Of a DNA stretch of 23,343 nucleotides, positions 7,551 to 14,570 are shown one piece after another. Origin of the DNA: an uncultured Gluconobacter sp. (lineage in GTDB: Bacteria > Pseudomonadota > Alphaproteobacteria > Acetobacterales > Acetobacteraceae). Position 1 is the first letter of the stretch, and every line of letters begins with the position of its first letter. The position numbers and the translations under genes are program-made. The stretch is from assembly GCA_937880175.1 (NCBI GenBank), contig CALFLO010000136.1, positions 1 through 23,343 on the forward strand, in the 5' to 3' direction. The notes beneath the pieces are model-generated. The model was not told the origin of the DNA and ran no database searches. It saw nothing but the letters and a program-made list of their open reading frames with translations.

Positions 7551-8245
7551 AACTCGATGCTCTCCGGGTAAAAGCGGATACGGTCGCCGATGGCAAAAAG
7601 CGACGGGGGACTGCGATGGGGATCGAACAGGCAGATTTCCGTATATCCGATCGAGTTCCAGCCATTAGGCCCGGTCAGCGCGGAAATTCCGGCCTGCATT
7701 CCACCGATCGTCACGGTGCCTGCTGGCATATTCAGGGACGGAACGGACTTCCGTGGCGTTGCGATGCGCGGATCCAGGCCATGCAGATAGCCAAAGCCCG
7801 GCGCACTTCCGACGGCGCAGACGGTGTATTCGCCCGCCTGATGAAGACGGATGACCTCTTCGGGAGACAGGCCTGTATGGGCAGAAACGGCCGCCAGATC
7901 ATCGCCCAATGTGCCGCCGTATCGCACGCCGACTTCAAAGAGACGTCCTGCGATCTGAAGGGGCGGGAGGGTCTCCCAGGCGTCTCGCAGCCAGTCTGCG
8001 ATCTGTTCGGGATGTTCGGGGGCATGGGTGAAGATCAGGAGCAGGTTTGTGACGCCGGGAACGAGTTCCTGAATGTCCGGGCGGTTCTCGGTGTGGGCAA
8101 TGAGGGCCCAGATCCGCTGCTGCTGCTGCATGGTGAAGGCGCCGGGGGCTTCGAACAGCATGGCGCGCGTGCCCATCATGCTGATGACCGGGGCGCTGAT
8201 GGCGGCGTGATGTCGGTCCGGTGTGAGGAGCGTGTCAGCGGTCAA
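7547..8245 (-). CDS. pxpB: 5-oxoprolinase subunit PxpB (KipI family)
   Basis: The product is 232 residues if the TTG at 8245 is the start. The KipI/PxpB pattern begins near ISMMGTRAMLFEAPG and continues with IQELVPGVTNLLLIF, then VRYGGTLGDDLAAVSAHTGL, SAPGFGYLHGLDPRI and AGTVTIGGMQAGI, ending in a GPNGWNSIGYT block. PxpB pairs with PxpC in the ATP-dependent half of 5-oxoprolinase; the Bacillus homologue KipI inhibits the sporulation kinase KinA, a role not expected here. The start is uncertain: TTG at 8245 has only a weak purine stretch upstream, and the two ATG codons at 8179 and 8176 would remove about 22 residues that precede the conserved part. It is the first gene of the pxpBCA operon. 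Confidence 0.9.
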   Translation of the reverse strand: MTADTLLTPDRHHAAISAPVISMMGTRAMLFEAPGAFTMQQQQRIWALIAHTENRPDIQELVPGVTNLLLIFTHAPEHPEQIADWLRDAWETLPPLQIAGRLFEVGVRYGGTLGDDLAAVSAHTGLSPEEVIRLHQAGEYTVCAVGSAPGFGYLHGLDPRIATPRKSVPSLNMPAGTVTIGGMQAGISALTGPNGWNSIGYTEICLFDPHRSPPSLFAIGDRIRFYPESIEL

Positions 8246-8366
8246 AACATGCTGTTCCCGGGCTGTGACGGTTCCGTCGCATTTTCTCAGTGCCTCTTTT
8301 TGAGGCGGTAACGAAACGATATGACTGGCATGGGAATGATGGCCAGAGCAATTCGCAGTGTGATGT

Positions 8367-8426
8367 CATCGGATAATCTTATGGTTCCTGAACGTCCTGC
8401 ACGGGTTCCATCGGATTATGTTATGG
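8367..8426. repeat. pair of 18-base direct repeats, 42 bases apart (candidate operator)
   Basis: CATCGGATAATCTTATGG at 8367-8384 and CATCGGATTATGTTATGG at 8409-8426 agree at 16 of 18 positions. Their starts are 42 bases apart, which is four helical turns and would put bound proteins on the same face of the DNA. The first copy contains a small inverted repeat, ATAA-TC-TTAT. Their position in the divergent pxp/carboxylase region suggests regulator binding sites; no regulator gene is adjacent. Confidence 0.5.
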
Positions 8427-8475
8427 GGCAAGAACGAACGGCTCTTGGTGTTTGTGAAATAACTCCATTAGCGTC

Positions 8476-8488
8476 GGAATAATATTCC
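8476..8488. promoter_or_regulatory. 13-base palindrome upstream of the SDR gene
   Basis: GGAATAATATTCC consists of 6-base arms GGAATA and TATTCC around one central base. It sits about 75-85 bases upstream of the likely SDR start. It could be an operator or part of a promoter (its reverse strand reads TATTAT, a -10-like hexamer without a good -35). No matching copy was noticed elsewhere in the window. Confidence 0.3.
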
Positions 8489-8561
8489 TGTCTGATGCTC
8501 CGTATTGCGTGCGGCGCGGAGGACGGTTTTTTCTTATACTCCAGCAATGGGTTCCCTTCGC

Positions 8562-9317
8562 ATGAGCAATACTCCTTACCGCACCGCTCTCGTCACTGGC
8601 GCTTCTTCGGGTATTGGCGCTGCCATTGTCCGGCGGCTGAGCGAAAGCGGCATTGAAGTTCATGCTCTGGCCCGTGATGCGAAGCGTCTTGAGGCCCTGG
8701 CAAGCGAAACGGGATGCATTCCCCATGCCGTCAGCGTGTCGGATCAGGCCGGGCTTGAGGCCCTGATTGCTGGTCTGGAAGTTGATGTTCTGGTCAACAA
8801 TGCGGGTCAGTCCCGGACGGGCAACATCACCAACACGACGCCTGACGATATCGATGCGCTTGTGGACGTGAACCTGCGCGCTGTTCTGCAACTGACGCGT
8901 CTGGTGGTGCCGGGCATGATCGAACGCAACCGTGGTCATATTGTCAATATCAGTTCGATCGCTGGCCATTATGCTTTTGCGGGTGGCAACACGGTCTATC
9001 ATACGACGAAGGCCGCTGTTCATTCGCTCTCCCAGCAGCTTCGCTGTGACCTGTTCGGCCGTCAGATCCGGGTGACGGAAGTCTCCCCCGCACGCGTGGA
9101 AACGGAAGTCTTCGGTCGTCTGATCGGTGACATGGCCGAGGCGAAGAAGCGCTTTTTCGACGAGTATGATTCCCTGCTGCCGGAAGACATTGCCAACTCC
9201 GTGGCCTTCGCGGTTGAGGCGCCCCAACGCATGAATGTCAGCTTCATGGAAGTGTTGCCGACGATGCAGGTCGTGGGTGGTCTGAATTTTGCGAAGAAAA
9301 CTTCTGCTCCGGGCTGA
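8562..9317 (+). CDS. SDR family NAD(P)-dependent oxidoreductase, YdfG-like
   Basis: From the ATG at 8562 the product is 251 residues and is a classical short-chain dehydrogenase. TGASSGIG at 12-19 binds the dinucleotide, NNAG lies near 79-82, and the catalytic residues are Ser132 (NISSIAG), Tyr146 and Lys150 (YHTTK). The region ERNRGHIVNISSIAG, the AGGNTVYHTTKAA block and the C-terminal VSFMEVLPTMQVVGGLN resemble YdfG, which oxidises 3-hydroxy acids and serine and reduces malonic semialdehyde. The true substrate is not known. Another in-frame ATG lies at 8547; neither has a strong ribosome site, and a TATACT element directly upstream leaves little or no leader. The gene is five bases ahead of accB and is the first gene of a tight four-gene operon divergent from pxpBCA. 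Confidence 0.88.
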   Translation: MSNTPYRTALVTGASSGIGAAIVRRLSESGIEVHALARDAKRLEALASETGCIPHAVSVSDQAGLEALIAGLEVDVLVNNAGQSRTGNITNTTPDDIDALVDVNLRAVLQLTRLVVPGMIERNRGHIVNISSIAGHYAFAGGNTVYHTTKAAVHSLSQQLRCDLFGRQIRVTEVSPARVETEVFGRLIGDMAEAKKRFFDEYDSLLPEDIANSVAFAVEAPQRMNVSFMEVLPTMQVVGGLNFAKKTSAPG

Positions 9318-9322
9318 TATCA

Positions 9323-9760
9323 GTGGATCTCTCACAGATCAGATGTCTGATCGATCTCATGGCTCAGGCTCCGATTGCGGAACTTGAGATTGAGGAAAAC
9401 GGTCGGAAGATCCGGCTTGCGAAGCCTCATGGGGAGCAGGGGGCAGCAGTTGTTGCTGCGCCTGTGGCATCGGTAGAGGCGAAAGCTCCTGTTGCGCCTA
9501 CAGGTGCTCCGCCCGTAACCAAGGTGGGGGAAACCATTACCGCGCCGTCCTACGGGGTGTTCCATCTCGCACCGTCACCGGATGCGCCACCTTATGTCAC
9601 GCTCGGCCAGAAGGTCGAGGCAGGGCAGCAGGTTGGTCTGCTTGAGGCCATGAAGGTTTTCAATCCTGTCCGCACGACGGTTGCGGGCACGGTTGAGGAC
9701 ATTCTGGTCGCTGGTGGCACCGAAGTTGACATGGGAACGCCTCTGTTCCGTCTGGTATGA
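9323..9760 (+). CDS. accB: biotin carboxyl carrier protein
   Basis: The 145-residue protein begins at a GTG. MDLSQIRCLIDLMAQAPIAE followed by LEIEENGRKIRL is the usual AccB N-terminus, which supports this start over the later ATG at 9359. A Pro/Ala/Val linker (about 40-68) leads to a biotinyl domain with the acceptor motif EAMK at 108-111, so Lys111 should carry biotin. The domain includes the DAPPYVTLGQKVEAGQQ 'thumb' region of acetyl-CoA carboxylase carriers. Its stop overlaps the accC start (ATGA). The protein would carry carboxybiotin between biotin carboxylase and a carboxyltransferase. Its place in an operon divergent from pxpBCA raises the possibility that it serves that system rather than, or besides, fatty acid synthesis. 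Confidence 0.93.
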   Translation: MDLSQIRCLIDLMAQAPIAELEIEENGRKIRLAKPHGEQGAAVVAAPVASVEAKAPVAPTGAPPVTKVGETITAPSYGVFHLAPSPDAPPYVTLGQKVEAGQQVGLLEAMKVFNPVRTTVAGTVEDILVAGGTEVDMGTPLFRLV

Positions 9761-11124
9761 GTGACATGCAGCGTTTCAAAAGAGTTCTGATTGCCAATCG
9801 CGGGGAAATTGCCCTGCGGATCCAGCGCGCCTGCCGTCAGCTCGGGCTGGAGACGGTCGCGGTTTATTCGGAAGCAGATGCGGACAGCCGGCATGTCCGT
9901 GAAGCGAATGTGGCCCTGTGCATAGGCCCGGCTGCGGCTTCCAAAAGCTATCTCGACATGGAAGGCCTGCTTCTGGCCGCGAAGGTTACGGGTGCAGGGG
10001 CTATTCATCCGGGATATGGCTTCCTCTCGGAAAATGCCGGATTTGCGGATGCAGTTGAAGCGGCAGGGCTGACATTTGTCGGGCCGACCGGGGATTCCAT
10101 CCGGATGATGGGTGACAAGATCACGGCCAAGCGGGCCATGCGGGATGCGGGCGTGCCCTGTGTGCCGGGGTCTGACGGGCCGTTGCCGTCTTCTGCGGCA
10201 GAAGTTCGGGCTGTTGCGCTTGAAGTCGGCTTTCCGGTGATCGTGAAAGCATCGGGCGGCGGCGGCGGTCGTGGTATGCGGGTCGTACACAGCGTCGATG
10301 AACTTGAGGATGCCGTCGCACTCACGGCCAAGGAGGCCCAGCAGGCATTCGGTAATCCGACGCTGTATCTTGAAAAATACATGCAGAAGCCGCGCCACGT
10401 CGAAGTTCAGGTTCTGTGTGACACGCATGGGACGGCGCTGTGGCTCGGCGCGCGTGACTGCTCCTTGCAGCGGCGTCACCAGAAGGTTCTGGAAGAAGCC
10501 CCGGCTCCTGGTATCCCTCCCGAAACCATTGCCGAAATCGGGGAGCGCTGTGTTCAGGCCTGCCGTCAGATCGGCTATCGCGGGGCCGGGACGTTCGAGT
10601 TCCTGTATGAAGACGGAATTTTCGCGTTCATCGAGATGAATACGCGCGTGCAGGTCGAGCATCCCATTACGGAAGAGACGACCGGCATTGATATTGTCGC
10701 CCAGCAGTTACGGGTTGCGCAGGGTGAAACGCTCGATGTGCGTCAGGAAGACATCCTGATGCAGGGGCATGCGATCGAGTGCCGCCTGAATGCGGAAGAC
10801 GCTGCGACGTTCATGCCCTCTCCGGGCACGGTGACGCGTTGGGATCTGCCGGGTGGGCCGGGTATTCGCGTTGATACGCATGTGGTCAATAACTACACGG
10901 TTCAGCCTTATTATGATTCACTGATCGGCAAGATCATCAGCTACGGCGCGACACGCGAGCAGGCGATTGCCCGGATGCGGGTGGCGCTGGCCGAGATGCG
11001 GGTGGAGGGGATTTCGACTAATATTGCCCTTCATCAGGATCTGCTGGCTGATCCGCAGTTTCAGGAAGGCGGCGTCGATATTCATTATCTCGAACGCTGG
11101 CTGGCAGAGAGGGCGCCATCATGA
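9757..11124 (+). CDS. accC: biotin carboxylase subunit
   Basis: The 455-residue protein matches AccC in length (E. coli about 449) and motifs. These are VLIANRGEIALRIQRACRQL at the N-terminus, HPGYGFLSENAGFA, MGDKITAKRAMRDAGVPCVPG, the glycine-rich ATP-grasp loop KASGGGGGRGMRVV, the HQKVLEEAPAP segment, and EMNTRVQVEHPITEE with metal-binding and catalytic residues. It carboxylates biotin on the carrier protein using ATP and bicarbonate. The gene overlaps accB at its start and the carrier-like gene at its end by four bases each. AccC proteins of acetyl-CoA carboxylase and of other biotin enzymes look alike, so the partner carboxyltransferase cannot be read from this sequence. PxpB/PxpC next door and housekeeping AccA/AccD are both candidates. 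Confidence 0.95.
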   Translation: MSDMQRFKRVLIANRGEIALRIQRACRQLGLETVAVYSEADADSRHVREANVALCIGPAAASKSYLDMEGLLLAAKVTGAGAIHPGYGFLSENAGFADAVEAAGLTFVGPTGDSIRMMGDKITAKRAMRDAGVPCVPGSDGPLPSSAAEVRAVALEVGFPVIVKASGGGGGRGMRVVHSVDELEDAVALTAKEAQQAFGNPTLYLEKYMQKPRHVEVQVLCDTHGTALWLGARDCSLQRRHQKVLEEAPAPGIPPETIAEIGERCVQACRQIGYRGAGTFEFLYEDGIFAFIEMNTRVQVEHPITEETTGIDIVAQQLRVAQGETLDVRQEDILMQGHAIECRLNAEDAATFMPSPGTVTRWDLPGGPGIRVDTHVVNNYTVQPYYDSLIGKIISYGATREQAIARMRVALAEMRVEGISTNIALHQDLLADPQFQEGGVDIHYLERWLAERAPS

Positions 11125-11564
11125 GCACTGTGGAAAATCAGGTTCCGGTGTTTGAAGGGATCCCGTCTTCGGAGGATCTTGCCCGGATTGCGGATCTGCT
11201 GGTTCAGGCGGGGCTGGAGACGATCGAACTTTCGGATGGCAAGGGCGCGCGCTGCTTCATGCGGGTGACGGCTCCTGCCTCCGCCGTGCCAGATGCGCAG
11301 GTCGCAACCGCTGCGGTACCTGTTGAGGTGCCGTCGTCCGACATTGCGGTCAAGGCGCCGTATTTCGGGGTTCTGGCGCTGACGGATCTGGCGCAGATCG
11401 GGACGCTGGTGCGCCCGGGTGATGTTGTGGGCCAGATGCAGATCGGCGCCTTGCAGGTTCCGGTTACGGTGCCTGTTGAAGGAACCATCGTTGATGTTGT
11501 CGGGCAGGACGGCGTGCTGACCGGCTATGGGGCCGTTGTTGTGCGGGTGGAACCTGCCGCCTGA
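11121..11564 (+). CDS. carrier-like protein with biotinyl domain lacking the biotin lysine
   Basis: The 147-residue protein is built like AccB. An N-terminal helix region, SSEDLARIADLLVQAGLETI, is followed by ELSDGKGARCFMRV, a Pro/Ala/Val linker, and a biotinyl/lipoyl-type beta domain from about residue 73 (SDIAVKAPYFGVLAL, then VRPGDVVGQMQIGALQVPV, then VEGTIVDVVGQDG). Aligned with AccB, the EAMK acceptor motif is replaced by QIGA at 107-110, so Ala110 stands where Lys should be and the protein should not be biotinylated. The fold and glycine turns look intact, so it is not an obvious pseudogene. It may be a structural or assembly subunit of the carboxylase. It ends the SDR-accB-accC operon, followed by a strong terminator. 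Confidence 0.85.
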   Translation: MSTVENQVPVFEGIPSSEDLARIADLLVQAGLETIELSDGKGARCFMRVTAPASAVPDAQVATAAVPVEVPSSDIAVKAPYFGVLALTDLAQIGTLVRPGDVVGQMQIGALQVPVTVPVEGTIVDVVGQDGVLTGYGAVVVRVEPAA

Positions 11565-11592
11565 TCCCAGCGCAGTTTATCGGCTTTAGAGG

Positions 11593-11624
11593 AACGAGGA
11601 AGCCGTGAGGCTTCCTCGTTTTTC
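11593..11624 (+). terminator. intrinsic terminator after the SDR-accBC operon
   Basis: A perfect 12-base stem, AACGAGGAAGCC (11593-11604) and GGCTTCCTCGTT (11609-11620), encloses a GTGA loop and runs into TTTTT (11619-11623). It lies 28 bases after the last gene of the + strand operon and just before the end of the convergent aminotransferase gene. On the opposite strand there is no good U-tract, so it mainly serves the + strand. Confidence 0.92.
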
Positions 11625-11627
11625 GTT

Positions 11628-12830
11628 TCAGCGCAGGGAGGTGACGAAGTCTGCGATACGGCGGCAGCCTTCCTTCAGCGTTTCCCGGTCTGTCGCATAG
11701 GAAATGCGGAAGAACGGGCTCATGCCGTAAGCGCCACCCTGGACGGATGCGACCTGCTGTTCTTCCAGAAGCGCCATGACGAAATCTGCGTCTGTTGCCA
11801 GGTGGCGGCCTTTTGGTGTGGCCTTACCGAGGCAGGCGCCGATCTCGGGGTAAACGTAGAACGCGCCCTGAGGCGTGTGACATGTGATGCCCGGAATGGC
11901 GTTCAGCAGACCAACCACCAGATCTCGGCGGGACTGGTATTCCGCGGCACGGTCTTTCAGGAAGTCCTGTGGGCCTTCGAGGGCGGCGATGGCAGCGATC
12001 TGGGCAATGGTGTTGATGCCGCTGGTGGACTGGCCCTGCATGTTGTTCATGGCGGCGATCAGGTCACGCGGGCCACCGCAATAGCCGACGCGCCAGCCGG
12101 TCATGGCATAGGCCTTGGACACGCCGTTGACGGTCAGCACACGGTCTTTCAGGCGCGGTTCGACTTCGGCGATGGTGCAGAACTCAAAGCCATCATAGAT
12201 CAGATGTTCGTAGATATCGTCCGTCATGATCCAGACATGCGGATGCTTCAGCAGGACGGCGGCGATCTCTTCCATATCCGCGCGCGGACAGCAGGCGCCG
12301 GTCGGATTGTTGGGGAAATTCAGCAAAAGCCATTTGGTGTTGGGCGTGATGGCTGCGTCCAGCGCCTTGGCAGACAGGCGGAAACTGTCTTCTGCCGGGC
12401 AGTCCACCTGCACGGGCTTTGCGCCACACAGCCGGGCAATGTCCGCATAGCTGATCCAGTAGGGGGCGGGGAGAACGACTTCGTCGCCGGTATTGCAAGT
12501 CGCCATCATCGCATCGAAAATGATCTGCTTGGCGCCATTGCCGACGAGGATTTCGTCGAGCGCGTAATCAAGATGGTTCTCGCGCAGGAACTTGGCCTGC
12601 ACCGCCTTCTTGAGCGCGGGCTTGCCATCCTGCGGCGGATACTTCGTGTCGCCGGCGCGGGCGGCGGCGATGGCAGCTTCCACAACATGGTCGGGAGTCG
12701 GGAAATCAGGCTCGCCGGAGGAGAGGCTGACGATCTTGAGGCCTTCTGCCTTGAGTTCGCGGGCCTTGTCGGTCATGGCGGCGGAGGCCGAAACTCCAAT
12801 TCCGTTCAGTCGATCAGCAAAACCGGGCAT
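11628..12830 (-). CDS. aspC: aspartate aminotransferase (class I/II, PLP-dependent)
   Basis: From the ATG at 12830 the protein has 400 residues, the normal length for subgroup Ib aspartate aminotransferases; GGAGA lies seven bases upstream. The open frame continues another 75 codons but that part is unlike the family. Motifs: LSSGEPDFPTPDHV near 36-49, KYPPQDGKPALKKAV near 63-77, NFPNNPTG at 171-178, TDDIYEHLIYD, and VNGVSKAYAMTGWRVGY with the PLP lysine at 239. A C-terminal FRISYATDRE contains the arginine that binds the substrate alpha-carboxylate. It interconverts aspartate plus 2-oxoglutarate with oxaloacetate plus glutamate; some relatives also act on prephenate or aromatic substrates. 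It is divergent from aspartase, with a shared control region that holds an ATA-N9-TAT palindrome. Confidence 0.93.
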   Translation of the reverse strand: MPGFADRLNGIGVSASAAMTDKARELKAEGLKIVSLSSGEPDFPTPDHVVEAAIAAARAGDTKYPPQDGKPALKKAVQAKFLRENHLDYALDEILVGNGAKQIIFDAMMATCNTGDEVVLPAPYWISYADIARLCGAKPVQVDCPAEDSFRLSAKALDAAITPNTKWLLLNFPNNPTGACCPRADMEEIAAVLLKHPHVWIMTDDIYEHLIYDGFEFCTIAEVEPRLKDRVLTVNGVSKAYAMTGWRVGYCGGPRDLIAAMNNMQGQSTSGINTIAQIAAIAALEGPQDFLKDRAAEYQSRRDLVVGLLNAIPGITCHTPQGAFYVYPEIGACLGKATPKGRHLATDADFVMALLEEQQVASVQGGAYGMSPFFRISYATDRETLKEGCRRIADFVTSLR

Positions 12831-12940
12831 TGATGGGTCTCCATTGCCGCAAGGGGTGGTAACGCGGTTGATAACGCGTGCGCGAATGGTGGCATCGTAA
12901 GTCGTTTCGCTGGCGCCAAGATACTGGCGAAAATTGTCTG

Positions 12941-12965
12941 ACCCTATATCACAATCATATGGGGT
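12941..12965. promoter_or_regulatory. palindromic ATA-N9-TAT site between aspC and aspA
   Basis: The arms ACCCTATAT (12941-12949) and ATATGGGGT (12957-12965) are inverted repeats with a single mismatch and a 7-base centre. Inside, 12946-12960 reads ATA-N9-TAT, and 12947-12959 also fits the T-N11-A LysR box. It overlaps the predicted -10 of the aminotransferase promoter and lies about 115 bases upstream of aspA. A Nac-like LysR gene follows aspA, so this is a candidate binding site for its product. Confidence 0.5.
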
Positions 12966-12981
12966 TGAATCGAAGTCGCAA
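12954..12981 (-). promoter_or_regulatory. predicted promoter of the aspartate aminotransferase gene
   Basis: On the minus strand TTGCGA (12981-12976) is followed after 16 bases by TATGAT (12959-12954), four and five matches to the sigma-70 consensus. Initiation near 12947 would give a leader of about 117 bases. The -10 lies inside the palindrome at 12941-12965, so a protein bound there could control it. Confidence 0.45.
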
Positions 12982-13076
12982 TAATAGGCTTCAGACCAGT
13001 CAGGGGCTGAAACGCTTCTGGAGACTCTTTGCCAAAGGGTCATGCTCTGGTTCAATCACAGCTCTGGATATCCGAA

Positions 13077-14570
13077 ATGACGACATCTGCACCCCAGTCA
13101 GAAGTCCCGGCAGATATGATGCCGCAGCAGACGGATATGCCACCGCCAGCCCGCTTCCGGGTTGAGAAGGATCTTCTGGGAGAGGTCCGGATCCCGGTTG
13201 AAGCCCTTTGGGGTGTTCATACCAGCAGGGCAGCGGAGAACTTCCCGATCAGTGGCTTGCCCGTCGGTGCGTTTCCGGATTTCATCCGTGCGTTTGTGAC
13301 GGTCAAGCGGGCTGCAGCCCGGACGAACAGGACGCTCGGCTATCTGGATGAAAAGCGGGCCAACCTGATTGAAGCAGCGTGCGTGACGTTGCTGAAAAGC
13401 GATGATTACCGCAGCAATTTTATTGTGGATGCGATGCAGGGTGGTGCGGGGACGTCCACCAACATGAACGTCAACGAAGTGATCGCCAATGTGGCGCTGG
13501 GTCTCGCGGGGAAGAAACTCGGGGATTACCGGGTTCTACATCCGAATGACCATGTAAATATGGCGCAGTCCACCAACGATGTTTATCCCACGGCCTTGAG
13601 GCTTGGCGTGCTTGCCGCAACAGCGCCTTTGCTGGCCGCTCTGGTAAATCTGGCCGACACATTCGGGACAAAAGCTGATGAATTCGCAGCCATTCTGAAA
13701 GTCGGGCGCACTCAGCTGCGGGACGCGGTTCCCATGACACTGGGGCAGGAGTTCAGGGCGTTTCAGCATGCGATTGAAACTGAAATCCGGCATATCCGGG
13801 ATCAGTCCGCGGCTTTCCTGACCGTCAATCTGGGCGGAACAGCAATCGGGACGGGACTGAACACTGATCCTCGTTATGCAGAGTGCGTTGTGCAGGAGCT
13901 GGGCAGACTGACAGGTCTGGCTGTCGCGGGCGCGGCTGACAGGATTGAGGCGACCTCGGATGTCGGGGTTTTTGTCCAGTTTTCAGGCGTTCTGAAGCGG
14001 CTGGCGCTCAAGCTGTCCAAGATCTCAAGCGATCTGCGGCTGCTCTCCAGCGGGCCAAGGGCCGGAATTGGCGAGATCACGCTGCCAGCCGTTCAGGCCG
14101 GGTCTTCGATCATGCCGGGCAAGGTCAACCCGGTCATTCCGGAGGCCGTCAATCAGGTGGCCTATCTCGTTGCAGGATATGACGTCACGCTCAGCATGTG
14201 TGCAGACGGGGGGCAGTTCCAGCTCAATCCGTTCGAGCCCATGATCGGGTATTGTCTCTTCTCGTCGCTCAAGACGCTGACGGCAGCCGTGACGGTTCTG
14301 AGCAAAAAATGCGTGGCGGGGATTGCCGCCGATGCGGAGCAATGTCGCGCTCTGTTTGAGCGGAATATCGGCATTGTCACGGCATTGGTGCCGGTTCTGG
14401 GGTATGATACCTGCTCGCAGATCGCCCGCCGTGCCCTGGCGGAAAACCGGACGGTTCCGGAACTCGTGCTTCAGGACAAGCTGTTGTCCGAACATGAACT
14501 TTCAGCTCTGCTCCGCCCGGAATTCCTGACGCGTCCCAATGTCGGGCGGTTGAACGCTGCCGTTATGTAG
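13077..14570 (+). CDS. aspA: aspartate ammonia-lyase (aspartase)
   Basis: From the ATG at 13077 the product has 497 residues; an in-frame TTG at 13029 would add 16. The fumarase/aspartase signature GSSIMPGKVNP is at 342-352, with catalytic Ser343. Other blocks are FRVEKDLLGEVRIPVEALWG, GGAGTSTNMNVNEVIAN, HPNDHVNMAQSTNDVYPTA, KVGRTQLRDAVPMTLGQEF and NLGGTAIGTGLN. LRDAVPMTLGQEF and TAIGTGLN favour aspartase over fumarase C. It splits L-aspartate into fumarate and ammonium. The first 25 residues (MTTSAPQ...MPPPAR) are a polar extension; ATG codons at 13116 and 13119 are alternative starts and no strong ribosome site settles the choice. It is divergent from the aminotransferase and overlaps the end of the convergent LysR gene by eight bases. 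Confidence 0.92.
   Translation: MTTSAPQSEVPADMMPQQTDMPPPARFRVEKDLLGEVRIPVEALWGVHTSRAAENFPISGLPVGAFPDFIRAFVTVKRAAARTNRTLGYLDEKRANLIEAACVTLLKSDDYRSNFIVDAMQGGAGTSTNMNVNEVIANVALGLAGKKLGDYRVLHPNDHVNMAQSTNDVYPTALRLGVLAATAPLLAALVNLADTFGTKADEFAAILKVGRTQLRDAVPMTLGQEFRAFQHAIETEIRHIRDQSAAFLTVNLGGTAIGTGLNTDPRYAECVVQELGRLTGLAVAGAADRIEATSDVGVFVQFSGVLKRLALKLSKISSDLRLLSSGPRAGIGEITLPAVQAGSSIMPGKVNPVIPEAVNQVAYLVAGYDVTLSMCADGGQFQLNPFEPMIGYCLFSSLKTLTAAVTVLSKKCVAGIAADAEQCRALFERNIGIVTALVPVLGYDTCSQIARRALAENRTVPELVLQDKLLSEHELSALLRPEFLTRPNVGRLNAAVM

Larger units (their letters stand above)
8246..8561. promoter_or_regulatory. divergent control region between pxpBCA and the SDR-accBC operon
   Basis: This 316-base stretch shows no convincing coding potential on either strand and separates two divergent operons, so it should hold promoters for both. 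It contains an 18-base imperfect direct repeat (8367-8384 and 8409-8426), a 13-base palindrome (8476-8488) and a -10-like TATACT at 8535-8540 on the + strand just ahead of the SDR gene. The last would place transcription initiation at or next to the ATG at 8547 or shortly before the ATG at 8562. I found no good -35 partner at normal spacing for either direction. Confidence 0.55.

Noticed and set aside
9592..10662. 356-codon open frame antisense to accB/accC
   Set aside because: It lies across two conserved coupled genes and has no ribosome site or domain.
11802..12833. Long open frame (343 codons) on the + strand opposite the aspartate aminotransferase gene
   Set aside because: The opposite strand encodes a full, motif-complete aminotransferase; the antisense frame shows no recognisable domain and is a by-product of high-GC codon use.
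12831..13055. N-terminal extension of the aminotransferase by 75 codons
   Set aside because: The extension has no similarity to the family, covers the divergent control region with its palindrome, and the ATG at 12830 has a good ribosome site and gives the normal length.
13077..14570. Fumarase class II (fumC) instead of aspartase
   Set aside because: The two families are homologous, but LRDAVPMTLGQEF and the NLGGTAIGTGLN region fit aspartase better, and the neighbour is an aspartate aminotransferase.
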